From Hamadaea tsunoensis DSM 44101 (GTDB lineage: Bacteria; Actinomycetota; Actinomycetes; Mycobacteriales; Micromonosporaceae), in the NCBI RefSeq assembly GCF_000428945.1, contig NZ_AUAX01000046.1, forward strand, positions 1 through 40,834: a stretch of DNA of 40,834 bases, read 5' to 3'. Under the pieces are notes generated by a model. The model worked only from the letters and a program-made list of their open reading frames with translations, was not told the origin of the DNA and made no database searches. The position numbers and the translations under genes are program-made. The stretch's first letter is position 1. Each line of letters starts with the position of its first letter. Of the stretch, positions 14,685 to 22,007 are shown piece after piece.

Positions 14685-15494
14685 TCAGCGGGGACGGCGC
14701 TGGAAGCGGAGGGCCAGGGGTACCCAGAGGCCTTCGAGCTGAATCCCCAGCGTGATCTTGCTCTGCCCGGTCAGCCGGTCGTCGAAGTGGATCGGTACCT
14801 CGACGGTCTTCACGCCCGCCAGCAGGGCCCGGTAGTTCATCTCGATCTGGAAGCTGAATCCGGTGCTGCGTACGTGGGCGAGGTCGATGGACTTGAGGGA
14901 GTCCGCCCGCCACAGCTTGTAGCCCGCCGTCGTGTCGGCGATGCGCAGCCGCAGGACCGTGTTCACGTACGCGCTGCCGCCCCGGCTCAGCATCCGCCGG
15001 TAGAGGGCCCAGTTCGAGGAGAGCGATCCGCTGGCGACGTAGCGGCTGCCGATGATGAGGCCGGCGTCGGTCGACAGCATCGTGCCGAGCATCTGCGGGA
15101 TGAACTCCGGCGGGTGGCTGAGGTCGGCGTCCATCTGGATGATGAACTCGTCGTCGTGGGCCATCGCCTCGGCCATGCCGGCGAGGTGGGCCTTGCCGAT
15201 GCCTTCCTTGGCCGTGCGGTGCACCACGAGCATGCGGTCCGGGCGTTCGGCGTTGTACTCCGCGGCGAGGCGGTCGGCCAGGTCGCCGGTGCCGTCGGGG
15301 GAGTTGTCGTCGACGATGATGACGCGCAGCCGGGAAAGTTTCAGGGCGAACAGCCGCTCCAGCAGTTGCGGCAGGTTGTCCACCTCGTTGTAGGTGGGGA
15401 CCACCACCGCCACCGGCGCGTCGCACCAGGGTTGCGGCAGCACCACGGCGGGGCCGAAGCGTGCGGCCGGGCCGCTTGCGAGCGCTGTGGTCAT
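14685..15494 (-). CDS. GT2 polyprenol-phosphate mannosyltransferase-like
   Basis: The 269-residue soluble GT-A enzyme resembles dolichol/polyprenol-phosphate mannose synthases (DPM1, the Ppm1 catalytic domain). These transfer mannose from GDP-mannose to a polyprenyl phosphate for lipoglycan and protein O-mannosylation. Motifs: PTYNE at 33-37, DDNSPDG at 62-68, DADLSH at 122-127 (metal/sugar-nucleotide site), then DTTAGYKLW and STGFSFQIEMNYRA. Nothing suggests C-terminal membrane helices. ATG at 15494 follows GGAGAGGAA with 7 nt spacing; earlier in-frame codons are in non-coding sequence. It is monocistronic, with a repeat block behind it and the RNase gene upstream on the same strand. Confidence 0.88.
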   Translation of the reverse strand: MTTALASGPAARFGPAVVLPQPWCDAPVAVVVPTYNEVDNLPQLLERLFALKLSRLRVIIVDDNSPDGTGDLADRLAAEYNAERPDRMLVVHRTAKEGIGKAHLAGMAEAMAHDDEFIIQMDADLSHPPEFIPQMLGTMLSTDAGLIIGSRYVASGSLSSNWALYRRMLSRGGSAYVNTVLRLRIADTTAGYKLWRADSLKSIDLAHVRSTGFSFQIEMNYRALLAGVKTVEVPIHFDDRLTGQSKITLGIQLEGLWVPLALRFQRRPR

Positions 15495-15657
15495 CCGGGC
15501 GTTCCTCTCCGCATCATCCGATCCGGCGGACCGGCTCGGCCTTTCAGGGACGGCAGTCGAGTCGGTAAAGCCTAGCCTGTGGCCGGGCGGGTGCGGCAAA
15601 TCGTGCCGCCCACCCGGCCGTGACGACCGTCTGAGCAGGAGGAACGCGTACGCGTGA

Positions 15658-16080
15658 TCAGAGCTGGTAGAACGTGACGTAGTGGTCGGGGGTGAACCAG
15701 ACGACGCCGCTGCTGCGATTGACGACGATCCGGTACGCGTCCCGCGCCGCGCCCTTGGCCCGCGGGTACACGTCGTACTCGTAGTAGGTGGCGCCCGCCG
15801 GGAGTTCGCCTTCCCGGTTCTGGAACCGGCCGCCGGTGTAGTTGTAGAGGCCGCCGCTCCAGGTGTACCAGCCGGCGGTGGTCGGGTAGCCCTTGGCCGA
15901 CCAGCCCGTCCGGGCGGTACGCGCGTCGGCGCAGCGGGAGACGGTGCAGGTGGGGTAGACGGACGCCTGGGCGGGCTGCGCGACGACCGTGGTCGCGACG
16001 AGGCCGGCGAGGACGGCGACGAGGGTGACGACGAGCCGGGCGACCCGGCGGTACGCGGTCGAGGTTTCCATGGCGACCAT
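15658..16080 (-). CDS. Secreted guanyl-type ribonuclease (RNase Sa/barnase family)
   Basis: The 140-residue precursor has a signal peptide (hydrophobic core 16-34, AQA at 37-39 as likely cleavage site) and a mature domain of about 100 residues. The second half aligns with RNase Sa: GRFQNREGELPAGATYYEYDV, then Glu101, Arg113, Arg117 and His133 in the spacing of RNase Sa Glu54, Arg65, Arg69 and His85. These residues cleave RNA after guanosine. Cys45 and Cys50 may form a disulfide near the N-terminus. No barstar-like inhibitor gene is adjacent. ATG at 16080 is tentative; 16071 is also possible. The AT-rich upstream stretch (16081-16140) probably holds the promoter. Confidence 0.87.
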   Translation of the reverse strand: MVAMETSTAYRRVARLVVTLVAVLAGLVATTVVAQPAQASVYPTCTVSRCADARTARTGWSAKGYPTTAGWYTWSGGLYNYTGGRFQNREGELPAGATYYEYDVYPRAKGAARDAYRIVVNRSSGVVWFTPDHYVTFYQL

Positions 16081-16147
16081 GATGTGACGACTTTCGTCAA
16101 TATGGAACATCACGAATACAAAAAACCGCGTGAACTCTGGGGCACAC

Positions 16148-16192
16148 GCAAGGCGGTGACGCGCAAGGCGGTGACGCGTACGGCGGTAATCA
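16148..16192. repeat. Three 15-bp direct repeats upstream of ECF sigma gene
   Basis: GCAAGGCGGTGACGC occurs twice in exact tandem (16148-16162, 16163-16177) and a third, diverged copy starts with GTACGGCGGTAAT (16178). They lie 49-93 bp upstream of the sigma factor start, in the gap to the divergent RNase gene, and could be regulator binding sites. Confidence 0.7.
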
Positions 16193-16240
16193 TGACCGGG
16201 CCCGCGACAGAAGAAGGGCAGGAGCAGAACGGAGGACCGC

Positions 16241-16747
16241 ATGGGGCCACCGCACGACGAACAGTGGTTCACCGGAACCTACGAGAGACACTATCCGCAG
16301 GTCGTCCGCTATGTGCTGCGCCGGACGGCCGACGCCGACCTGGCTGCCGAGCTGGCCCAGGACACGTTCGCCGTGGCCTGGCGGCGGCGCCGGGACGTGC
16401 CCGAGCACTGCCTGCCCTGGCTGTACGCGGTCGCCCGGCGGCTGCTCGCCAACCACTGGCGGGCCGGGCGTTCGGGGGAGCGGGCCATGGCCGAGGTGGA
16501 CGCCGGGTACTGGGACGGGGACGCCGATGCTGTCGCCGGTGTCGCTGATCTGCGTACGGCGCTGGGTGCGTTGTCCGAGGCGGATCAGGAGATCCTCCGG
16601 CTCGTGGGCTGGGAGGAGCTGACCGTCGCCGAGGCCGCGCAGGTGCTCGGGTGTACGCGTACGACGGCCGCGGTGCGGTTGCACCGGGCGCGCAAACGGC
16701 TGCTGGCGAGCCTGGACCGGCCCAGGGAAAGGGTGGAGACCCGATGA
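16241..16747 (+). CDS. ECF RNA polymerase sigma factor
   Basis: The 168-residue protein contains sigma region 2 (FTGTYERHYPQVVRYVLRRT, AELAQDTFAVAWRRR, PWLYAVARRLLANHWR) and region 4 (LSEADQEILRLVGWEELTVA, then the recognition helix RTTAAVRLHRARKRLLA). Length is usual for a two-domain ECF factor. GGAGG lies upstream of the ATG. The stop codon overlaps the start of the next gene (ATGA), so the two are translationally coupled. Like many such pairs, the downstream membrane protein may regulate the sigma factor. Three 15-bp repeats in the upstream gap are candidate control sites; no autoregulated promoter could be identified with confidence. Confidence 0.9.
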   Translation: MGPPHDEQWFTGTYERHYPQVVRYVLRRTADADLAAELAQDTFAVAWRRRRDVPEHCLPWLYAVARRLLANHWRAGRSGERAMAEVDAGYWDGDADAVAGVADLRTALGALSEADQEILRLVGWEELTVAEAAQVLGCTRTTAAVRLHRARKRLLASLDRPRERVETR

Positions 16748-17691
16748 CGACCGAACAGACAGTCCGCGACCTGCTCGGGCCGGCCGATCCGGCCCGCGGT
16801 GTCACGATCGCCCCGGCCCGCCGGTCCGCGGCCGACCTCATGGCCGCCGGCGACGACCGCCGTTCCCGCCCCACGCGCCGCCTCGTGCTCGCCGGCGGCG
16901 CGCTCGCCGCGGCGGCCGCCGTCGCCGCGGTCGCCCTCCGGACACGATCTACTGTGGACGACGGCACGGTGCTGGTCCCGGTCGCGTACCAGTTCGGCGA
17001 CGAGGCTCCGGCCGCGCGCCAGGAACTGCTCGCGCTCGCCGCCCGCCTCACGGACGCCGCCTACGAGCATCACACCGGACAGTACGCGTACCACCTGCTC
17101 CAGAGCTGGGGAGATCCCGTGGTGACGGCCCCCGACGGCCGGAGCTCGATGTCGTACGCGCTGCGGATCCGGACGTGGCTCGCCGCCGACGGATCCGGCC
17201 GGCAGATCACCGACGAGATGCAACGGGAGTACCCGGATGCGGGTTCGCGGGCCTACTGGTCCGGCCGGCCCTCGCCGATCGGTGGCGGATCGACGGACCT
17301 GTCCGCGACCCCGGTCCCGCCGCTGCCGGACTCGCCGGCCGGACTGACGCAGCGGCTGAAGGTCGAGTACGGCGGCGGCGCGGTCGCGAAGGAGGTGGCG
17401 ACGGTCTACGCCGAGTACGCCGTCCCCAAGGCGACCCGCGCCGCGATCCTCCGGGTGCTCGCGGACGTGCCCGGGTGGGTCTGGCGGGGGAACGTGACCG
17501 ACCGCGCCGGGCGGGCCGGTGTGGCCGTGACCTTCGACGATCGCGTACACCACCAGCAGAACCTGCTCGTGTTCGATCCCGGCACGGGCGGGCTGCTCGC
17601 GCACGAACTCGTCACCTTGCTCGCGCCGGTGCGGATCTCGGCGTACCAGCTGATCCTGGCGACCGACCGCACCGGCGCGATCGGTTCCTAG
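16744..17691 (+). CDS. CU044_5270-family membrane-anchored protein
   Basis: The 315-residue protein has a short cytoplasmic N-terminus ([20 protein letters not shown]), one transmembrane segment around residues 48-65 ([19 protein letters not shown]) and a large outer domain. The layout and the segments [20 protein letters not shown] and [15 protein letters not shown] match the CU044_5270 family, usually found just after ECF sigma genes in actinomycetes. An anti-sigma or sensor role is inferred from this coupling only; no ZAS zinc motif is seen. ATG at 16744 overlaps the sigma stop codon. The 3' end overlaps the convergent GH76 gene by 4 bp. Confidence 0.8.
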   Translation: MTTEQTVRDLLGPADPARGVTIAPARRSAADLMAAGDDRRSRPTRRLVLAGGALAAAAAVAAVALRTRSTVDDGTVLVPVAYQFGDEAPAARQELLALAARLTDAAYEHHTGQYAYHLLQSWGDPVVTAPDGRSSMSYALRIRTWLAADGSGRQITDEMQREYPDAGSRAYWSGRPSPIGGGSTDLSATPVPPLPDSPAGLTQRLKVEYGGGAVAKEVATVYAEYAVPKATRAAILRVLADVPGWVWRGNVTDRAGRAGVAVTFDDRVHHQQNLLVFDPGTGGLLAHELVTLLAPVRISAYQLILATDRTGAIGS

Positions 17692-19118
17692 AGGGCGGCC
17701 GCGTTCATCAGGTCCAGGGCGCTCTGCTGACGGGCGGCGTCGGTCTTGTCCACCGGCCCCGCCCAGTGCGCGCCGTAGGTGTCCAGAGCCGTCCGGTCGG
17801 ACGCGTACGCCGCATCCGCGTTCCGCTTCAGGTACGCCGCATACGGATGATCACTCAGGTACGCGTTGAGCGCTCCGAGGCCGCGCGCGTACGCGCCCTT
17901 GAAGGTGGTGCCGTCGCCGCCGCAGTCGCCGCTCTCGCACGGCTCGCGCAGCAGGCCGCCGCTGTTCAGCGTGGCGCTGGTGCTGGACGCGCCGGCCAGG
18001 TTGCGCGCGGTGGTCGCGAGGCTCGCGTCACCGGTCGCCCGGGCCAGCTCGACCAGCCCCGCCAGCGGTACGCCCTGGTTGTACGTCCACACGGTGCCGC
18101 CGTTGTTCTTGCAGGTGGAGAGGTTGATCCCGTCGTTGATCAGGTTCGACGAGTTGATCATTCCGGTGCCCTGGAACCAGGTCCACTCGGCCCGCGCCCG
18201 CGCCAGGTAGGTCGAGTCGCCCGCGACCCGGTTGTGCAGAGCCGCGGTCACCTGCAGGTACAGGCTGTTGGCGATGGCGTTCTTGTAGGTCTTCGCGGTG
18301 CTCCACCAGACCCCGCCGCCACACGTCGAGTCCCAGTACCGCGCCATGTAGTCGGCCGCGTTGCGCGCCGTCGTCAGATAGCGCCCGTCCCCGGTCAGGT
18401 CGTACGCGTCGATCCAGGCGAGCGCCCACCAACCCGTGTCGTCGATGTACGTGTTGGTGAACCCGCCGCCGCCCTGGAGGGAGTACGTGCGGTCGATCGC
18501 GTACCGGTAGCTGGGCATCCCGGTCACGCGTACGTTGTCGATGATCGCGGTCAGCGCGTTGGCCGAGTTCCACCAGCCGGTCGTGTCGAACAGGCCGGTG
18601 CCGAGGTTGTAGAACTCCATGAGCCCGGTCGCCGCCGCGGTACGCCGGTTGCCCGCGTTCCACGTCGTCCGCGCCCAGGGCGTGCAGGCGACCTCGGGAC
18701 GGTCGCCGGCCTTGCCGCACGCGCGCAGCGCCCCGACGCCGAGATTCGCCCAGTCGTCCACATTGAACATCAGCGTACGCCAGCCGCGCTGGCCGGCCGG
18801 GATGGACGTGTCGCCGAGCTTGCTGCCCGAACCCCAGGTACGCCCGCCGTCGAAGGACCGGTCGAGCCATACCTCGTCGCCGGGGTTGCCGGTCTCGATG
18901 GAGGCCCAGCCCATGTCGTCGCCGTCGTCGAAGTGCAGGACGATGCCCCGGCCGTAGACGGCGGTCCGGACGGGCTGGCGGTCGCCGAGGGTCAGGGCGG
19001 GGTCGCGCGCGTCGCAGTACTTGTCGCAGATGGTGGCCGCGGCCGCGGGCACGGCCGGCACGACGAGGACCGCGAGCGCCCCGATGATCAGGGAGGATGT
19101 CCAAGAGAGCGCTCTCAT
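17688..19118 (-). CDS. Secreted GH76 alpha-1,6-mannanase-like glycosidase
   Basis: The 476-residue precursor has a signal peptide (residues 1 to about 28, AAA before the mature Thr), an N-terminal beta-rich region (about 30-135) and an (alpha/alpha)6-barrel domain of family GH76. The catalytic aspartate pair is seen in [12 protein letters not shown] as D226-D227. GH76 enzymes cleave alpha-1,6-mannan backbones such as those in fungal cell walls; GH125 is a less likely alternative. The gene is preceded by TTGACG-N16-TTAAGA (19126-19153 on the opposite strand), and a 12-bp palindrome GAGAGCGCTCTC covers the first codons. This resembles LacI-family operators, so sugar-responsive repression is plausible. 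It ends overlapping the CU044_5270 gene. Confidence 0.9.
   Translation of the reverse strand: MRALSWTSSLIIGALAVLVVPAVPAAAATICDKYCDARDPALTLGDRQPVRTAVYGRGIVLHFDDGDDMGWASIETGNPGDEVWLDRSFDGGRTWGSGSKLGDTSIPAGQRGWRTLMFNVDDWANLGVGALRACGKAGDRPEVACTPWARTTWNAGNRRTAAATGLMEFYNLGTGLFDTTGWWNSANALTAIIDNVRVTGMPSYRYAIDRTYSLQGGGGFTNTYIDDTGWWALAWIDAYDLTGDGRYLTTARNAADYMARYWDSTCGGGVWWSTAKTYKNAIANSLYLQVTAALHNRVAGDSTYLARARAEWTWFQGTGMINSSNLINDGINLSTCKNNGGTVWTYNQGVPLAGLVELARATGDASLATTARNLAGASSTSATLNSGGLLREPCESGDCGGDGTTFKGAYARGLGALNAYLSDHPYAAYLKRNADAAYASDRTALDTYGAHWAGPVDKTDAARQQSALDLMNAAAL
19105..19116. promoter_or_regulatory. Candidate LacI-type operator over the GH76 start
   Basis: GAGAGCGCTCTC is a perfect 12-bp palindrome at codons 1-5 of the mannanase gene. 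Its AGCGCT centre equals that of CebR/LacI-family boxes (TGGGAGCGCTCCCA). It lies just downstream of the predicted promoter, a position suited to repression. Confidence 0.45.
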
Positions 19119-19125
19119 GGAGCGT

Positions 19126-19153
19126 TCTTAACAGAAACGTCGATAACCGTCAA
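19126..19153 (-). promoter_or_regulatory. Sigma-70-type promoter of GH76 gene
   Basis: On the minus strand TTGACG (19153-19148) and TTAAGA (19131-19126) are separated by 16 bp. The -10 ends 7 nt before the ATG at 19118, so the transcript would have almost no leader. Confidence 0.55.
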
Positions 19154-19165
19154 TGACGCACGGCC

Positions 19166-19252
19166 CCCCAAGATCCCGCTTGGATCAGGTTTTCGCACGT
19201 AATCATGGTCCATGATTCGGGTGATTTCCCTGATCCAAGCGGGATCTTGGGG
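19166..19252. terminator. Long perfect inverted repeat, possible bidirectional terminator
   Basis: Arms of 24 bp (19166-19189 and 19229-19252; outer part CCCCAAGATCCCGCTTGG) are perfectly complementary around a 39-nt loop. The loop holds a second palindrome, AATCATGG-T-CCATGATT (19201-19217). A partial extra copy of the outer arm follows at 19255-19267. It lies behind the 3' end of the kinase gene and just upstream of the GH76 promoter. No T-tract is present, so insulator or mobile-repeat origins are alternatives. Confidence 0.55.
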
Positions 19253-19309
19253 CAGCGGGATCTTGGGGCGGCGGGGCGGGGCGGCGGGTGGGCGGCGGGG
19301 CGGGTGCGG

Positions 19310-20191
19310 TCAGGGGATGGCCGCGCGGGCCAGGCGGGCGGCTGCCTCGGCGGCGTCGCCCGCGATCGCGACGGTGGCGCCGCGGGTGGTGAGCAGGCCG
19401 GCGACCGCCGTCTGGACCGGGGTTCCGCCGGTCAGCAGGCCGCCGGCGAGCACGATCGGGCCGTCGGGGTCACCGAGATCGTCCAGGGTGGCGACCAGTT
19501 CCCGGGCGGCATCGTCCACGATGGACTTCGCCACCGGGTCGTCCCCGGCATGGGAGCACACGACCGGTGACAGGGCGCCGAGCCCGCCGGCCCGGGCGGC
19601 GTTGCCCCAGCGGACCAGACCGTCCACATCGGACGCGCCGGCGTGCCGCCGGACCTCGTCCGCGAAGGCGGATGCCGGCCAGTGGCGCACGACCCGGCGG
19701 ACGGCTTCGAGGCCCAGCCAGACGCCGGAACCCCGGTCGCCGAGCAGCCATCCGTGCCCGTCCGCCGTACGCGTGATCGCCGCGTCGCGTACAAGGGCTG
19801 CCACTGCTCCGGTGCCCGCGATGAGGACGGCGCCCCGCGGCGCGTGCGTGCCCGCGGCGAAGGCGGTGACCGCGTCGGCGAAGGGCAGGAGCGGGGCGGT
19901 GAGGCCGAGTTCGGCGAGCGCCCGGTCGTAGTGGGCGCGGGCGGCGGCGACGCCGGTGACGCCCGCGACCCCCAGGGCGACGGCGGCGACCCGGTCCGGG
20001 GACCGGCCCTCCAGTGCGGCCCGTATAGCGAGCTGGAGGGCGGCGGCCGCCGCCGCGCCGTCGGTGACGGGATTGCCCGGACCGGCGTGCCCCCGCCGCA
20101 GCACCGCGCCCGAGGAGTCCACGAGGACCGCGCGGGTCGAGGTGCCGCCCGCATCCACGCCCACGATCAGGTCCCGTGCCTCGTCCGTCAT
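19310..20191 (-). CDS. N-acetylglucosamine kinase-type BadF/BadG ATPase
   Basis: The 293-residue protein is of the ASKHA/BadF-BadG-BcrA fold used by N-acetylglucosamine kinases. It has the phosphate-1 loop VDAGGTST at 12-18, GTGAVAAL, GDRGSGVWLGLEAVR, and the adenosine motif IVLAGGLLTGG near the C-terminus. It should phosphorylate an amino sugar with ATP in the cytoplasm; GlcNAc (or MurNAc/glucosamine) is inferred from the divergent RpiR, SIS and ngcEFG genes. ATG at 20191 is preferred to the upstream 20218 codon because MTDEARDLIVGVD begins like relatives. A TATGCT hexamer at 20209-20204 could be its -10. The long inverted repeat follows its 3' end. Confidence 0.85.
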   Translation of the reverse strand: MTDEARDLIVGVDAGGTSTRAVLVDSSGAVLRRGHAGPGNPVTDGAAAAAALQLAIRAALEGRSPDRVAAVALGVAGVTGVAAARAHYDRALAELGLTAPLLPFADAVTAFAAGTHAPRGAVLIAGTGAVAALVRDAAITRTADGHGWLLGDRGSGVWLGLEAVRRVVRHWPASAFADEVRRHAGASDVDGLVRWGNAARAGGLGALSPVVCSHAGDDPVAKSIVDDAARELVATLDDLGDPDGPIVLAGGLLTGGTPVQTAVAGLLTTRGATVAIAGDAAEAAARLARAAIP

Positions 20192-20221
20192 GCGGCAGAT
20201 CTCAGCATAGGAAAACAACTA

Positions 20222-20250
20222 TTGACAAGACCTCGCCGCGATCGTAATTT
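20222..20250 (+). promoter_or_regulatory. Strong consensus promoter of the rpiR-ngc operon
   Basis: TTGACA (20222-20227), a 17-bp spacer and TAATTT (20245-20250) are close to consensus for a primary sigma factor. This is unusually good for such a GC-rich genome. A start near 20257 would give a leader of about 40 nt before the regulator gene. Confidence 0.7.
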
Positions 20251-20278
20251 TCATCGCAACCCAGAGCACGTGAAAATT
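20246..20278. promoter_or_regulatory. Inverted repeat, candidate RpiR/MurR operator
   Basis: AATTTTCA (20246-20253) and TGAAAATT (20271-20278) are perfect inverted half-sites 17 bp apart. The first overlaps the -10 element and the second the early transcript. A-rich TGAAA/TTTCA half-sites are typical of RpiR-family operators, so autorepression relieved by a sugar phosphate is likely. Confidence 0.55.
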
Positions 20279-20297
20279 TCGGAAAGGGAACCTGAGC

Positions 20298-21248
20298 ATG
20301 TCGGTGGTGAGCGGCGGCCTCATGGAGCGGCTGAAGACGGAGGGTCCGGGCCTGCCCGACGCGCTGGCGCGCATCGCGGAGCAGATCCTGGCCGACCCCG
20401 AGGCGGCGGCCCACGCCAGCATCGTCGACCTCGCCGAACGGGCCGGCACCTCGACGGCGACCGTGACCCGGTTCAGCCGGATGTTCGGCTTCCGGGGGTA
20501 CGCGAACCTGCGCGTCGCCGTCGCGACCGAGACCGGCCGGGCCGAACAGGCCCGCTGGGAGACCGACATCAGCGGGGACATCGCGCCGGGGGATTCCCTC
20601 GACCGCGCGCTCAACGTGATCGCGACCGCCGACACGCGGGCCATCCAGGCGACCGCGGCCGGGCTGGATCTGTCCGCAGTGGACACCGTAGCCGCCGCCA
20701 TCGCCGGGGCGGGCCGGGTCGAGATCTTCGGGCTGGGCAGCAGCGGCACCGCCGGGCATGAGATGGCGTTCCGGCTGGAGCGCATCCGCATCCCGGTCTG
20801 GTACCGGCCGGACGCCCACCGGGCGCTGACCAACGCGGCCCTGCTGGGTGCCGGGGACGTGGCGATCGGCCTGTCCCACTCGGGGCGTACGCGGGAGGTC
20901 ATCGAGGCGCTCGCGGAGGCGGGCGACCACGGTGCCACCACCGTCGCCATCACCTCCTTCGGCCGCTCGCCGCTGGCCGAGGTGGCCGACGTCGTGCTGA
21001 CCACGACGGTGCACGAGACCACCTTCCGGCTGGCCGCGCTCTCGGCGCTGCACTCGCAGCTGGTCGTGCTGGACCTCATCTACGTCGCCGTGGCGCAGAA
21101 GACGTTCGACCGCACAGCCGAGGCGCTGGAGGTCACCGTCCGCGCCGTCGACGCCCATCGGCTGCCCGACACCGCCAAGCGCCGGGGCGCGGTCGCGCGA
21201 GCAGAAAGTCCAGTCCAGAAGAAAGGCAAGACGCGTGACGATCAGTAG
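20298..21248 (+). CDS. RpiR/MurR-family transcriptional regulator
   Basis: The 316-residue protein has an N-terminal RpiR helix-turn-helix domain (about 10-85, including SIVDLAERAGTSTATVTRFS and RMFGFRGYANLR). A C-terminal SIS sugar-phosphate-binding domain follows (about 125-260, VEIFGLGSSGTAGHEMAFRL and IGLSHSGRTREVIEAL). Family members bind inverted AT-rich operators and respond to phosphorylated sugars. The operator-like repeat on its own promoter and the divergent kinase gene suggest control of this locus by an amino-sugar phosphate. The first ATG is at 20298, after GGAAAGGGA. The gene overlaps the next by 14 bp, pointing to one operon. Confidence 0.9.
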   Translation: MSVVSGGLMERLKTEGPGLPDALARIAEQILADPEAAAHASIVDLAERAGTSTATVTRFSRMFGFRGYANLRVAVATETGRAEQARWETDISGDIAPGDSLDRALNVIATADTRAIQATAAGLDLSAVDTVAAAIAGAGRVEIFGLGSSGTAGHEMAFRLERIRIPVWYRPDAHRALTNAALLGAGDVAIGLSHSGRTREVIEALAEAGDHGATTVAITSFGRSPLAEVADVVLTTTVHETTFRLAALSALHSQLVVLDLIYVAVAQKTFDRTAEALEVTVRAVDAHRLPDTAKRRGAVARAESPVQKKGKTRDDQ

Positions 21249-21987
21249 CGCTGCGTACCTGACGGTGATCCGGGAGGCGATCGAACGGGTCGGCTCCGGC
21301 CAGCCCGAGCGCCTCGCGGCCGCCGCCGAGATCCTGGCCTCGGCCGTCGCCAAGGGCGGGGTGATCCAGGCCTTCGGCTGCGGGCATTCCGAGGCGCTGG
21401 CCATGGAGATCGCCGGCCGGGCGGGCGGGCTCGTGGCCTCCAACCGGCTCGCCCTGCGCGACATCGTGCACTACGGGGGCGATCCGGCCACGGTGCTCGC
21501 GGATCCGTCGCTCGAACGCGACCCCACCGTCGCCCGGCGTATCTACGACCTGGCGCCGGTCGGCCCGGACGACGCGTTCGTCATCGCCAGCAACTCCGGC
21601 GTCAACGGGGCGATCGTCGAGATGGCTCTGGTGGTCAAGGAGGCCGGGCACCCGTTGGTGGCGATCACCTCGGTGGCGCACAGCGCGGGCGTGGACTCCC
21701 GGCACCCGTCCGGCAAGAAGCTCGGCGACCTCGCCGACGTGGTCCTCGACAACGGCGCGCCCTACGGCGACGCCGCCCTGCCCCTGCCCGGCGGCGGCAG
21801 CATCGGCGCCGTCTCCTCGATCACGGCCGCGCTGCTGGCTCAGCAGCTCGTCGCCGACGTAGTCGCCCGGCTCCTCGACGCCGGGATCACCCCGCCGGTC
21901 TACCTGTCCGACAACGTGCCCGGCGGGCGCGAGCACAACAACCAATTGGAAGCGCGGTACGCCGGGCGCATCCGGCGTACCGCTTAG
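21235..21987 (+). CDS. SIS-domain sugar isomerase-like protein (UPF0309)
   Basis: The 250-residue cytoplasmic protein has a SIS fold: VIQAFGCGHSEALAMEIAGR, FVIASNSGVNGAIVEMALVV, GHPLVAITSVAHSAGVDSRH and a conserved C-terminal SDNVPGGREHNNQLEARYAG. These match UPF0309, a family related to glucosamine-6-phosphate isomerase and MurNAc-6-phosphate etherase domains, with no settled activity. Position between the RpiR regulator and the ngc importer implies it acts on the phosphorylated amino sugar made by the divergent kinase. GTG at 21235 overlaps the regulator's end and has GAAAGG upstream. The next gene starts 20 bp later with a clear ribosome-binding site. Confidence 0.83.
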   Translation: MTISSAAYLTVIREAIERVGSGQPERLAAAAEILASAVAKGGVIQAFGCGHSEALAMEIAGRAGGLVASNRLALRDIVHYGGDPATVLADPSLERDPTVARRIYDLAPVGPDDAFVIASNSGVNGAIVEMALVVKEAGHPLVAITSVAHSAGVDSRHPSGKKLGDLADVVLDNGAPYGDAALPLPGGGSIGAVSSITAALLAQQLVADVVARLLDAGITPPVYLSDNVPGGREHNNQLEARYAGRIRRTA

Positions 21988-22007
21988 GAGAAGAGAGAAC
22001 CGCTGCG

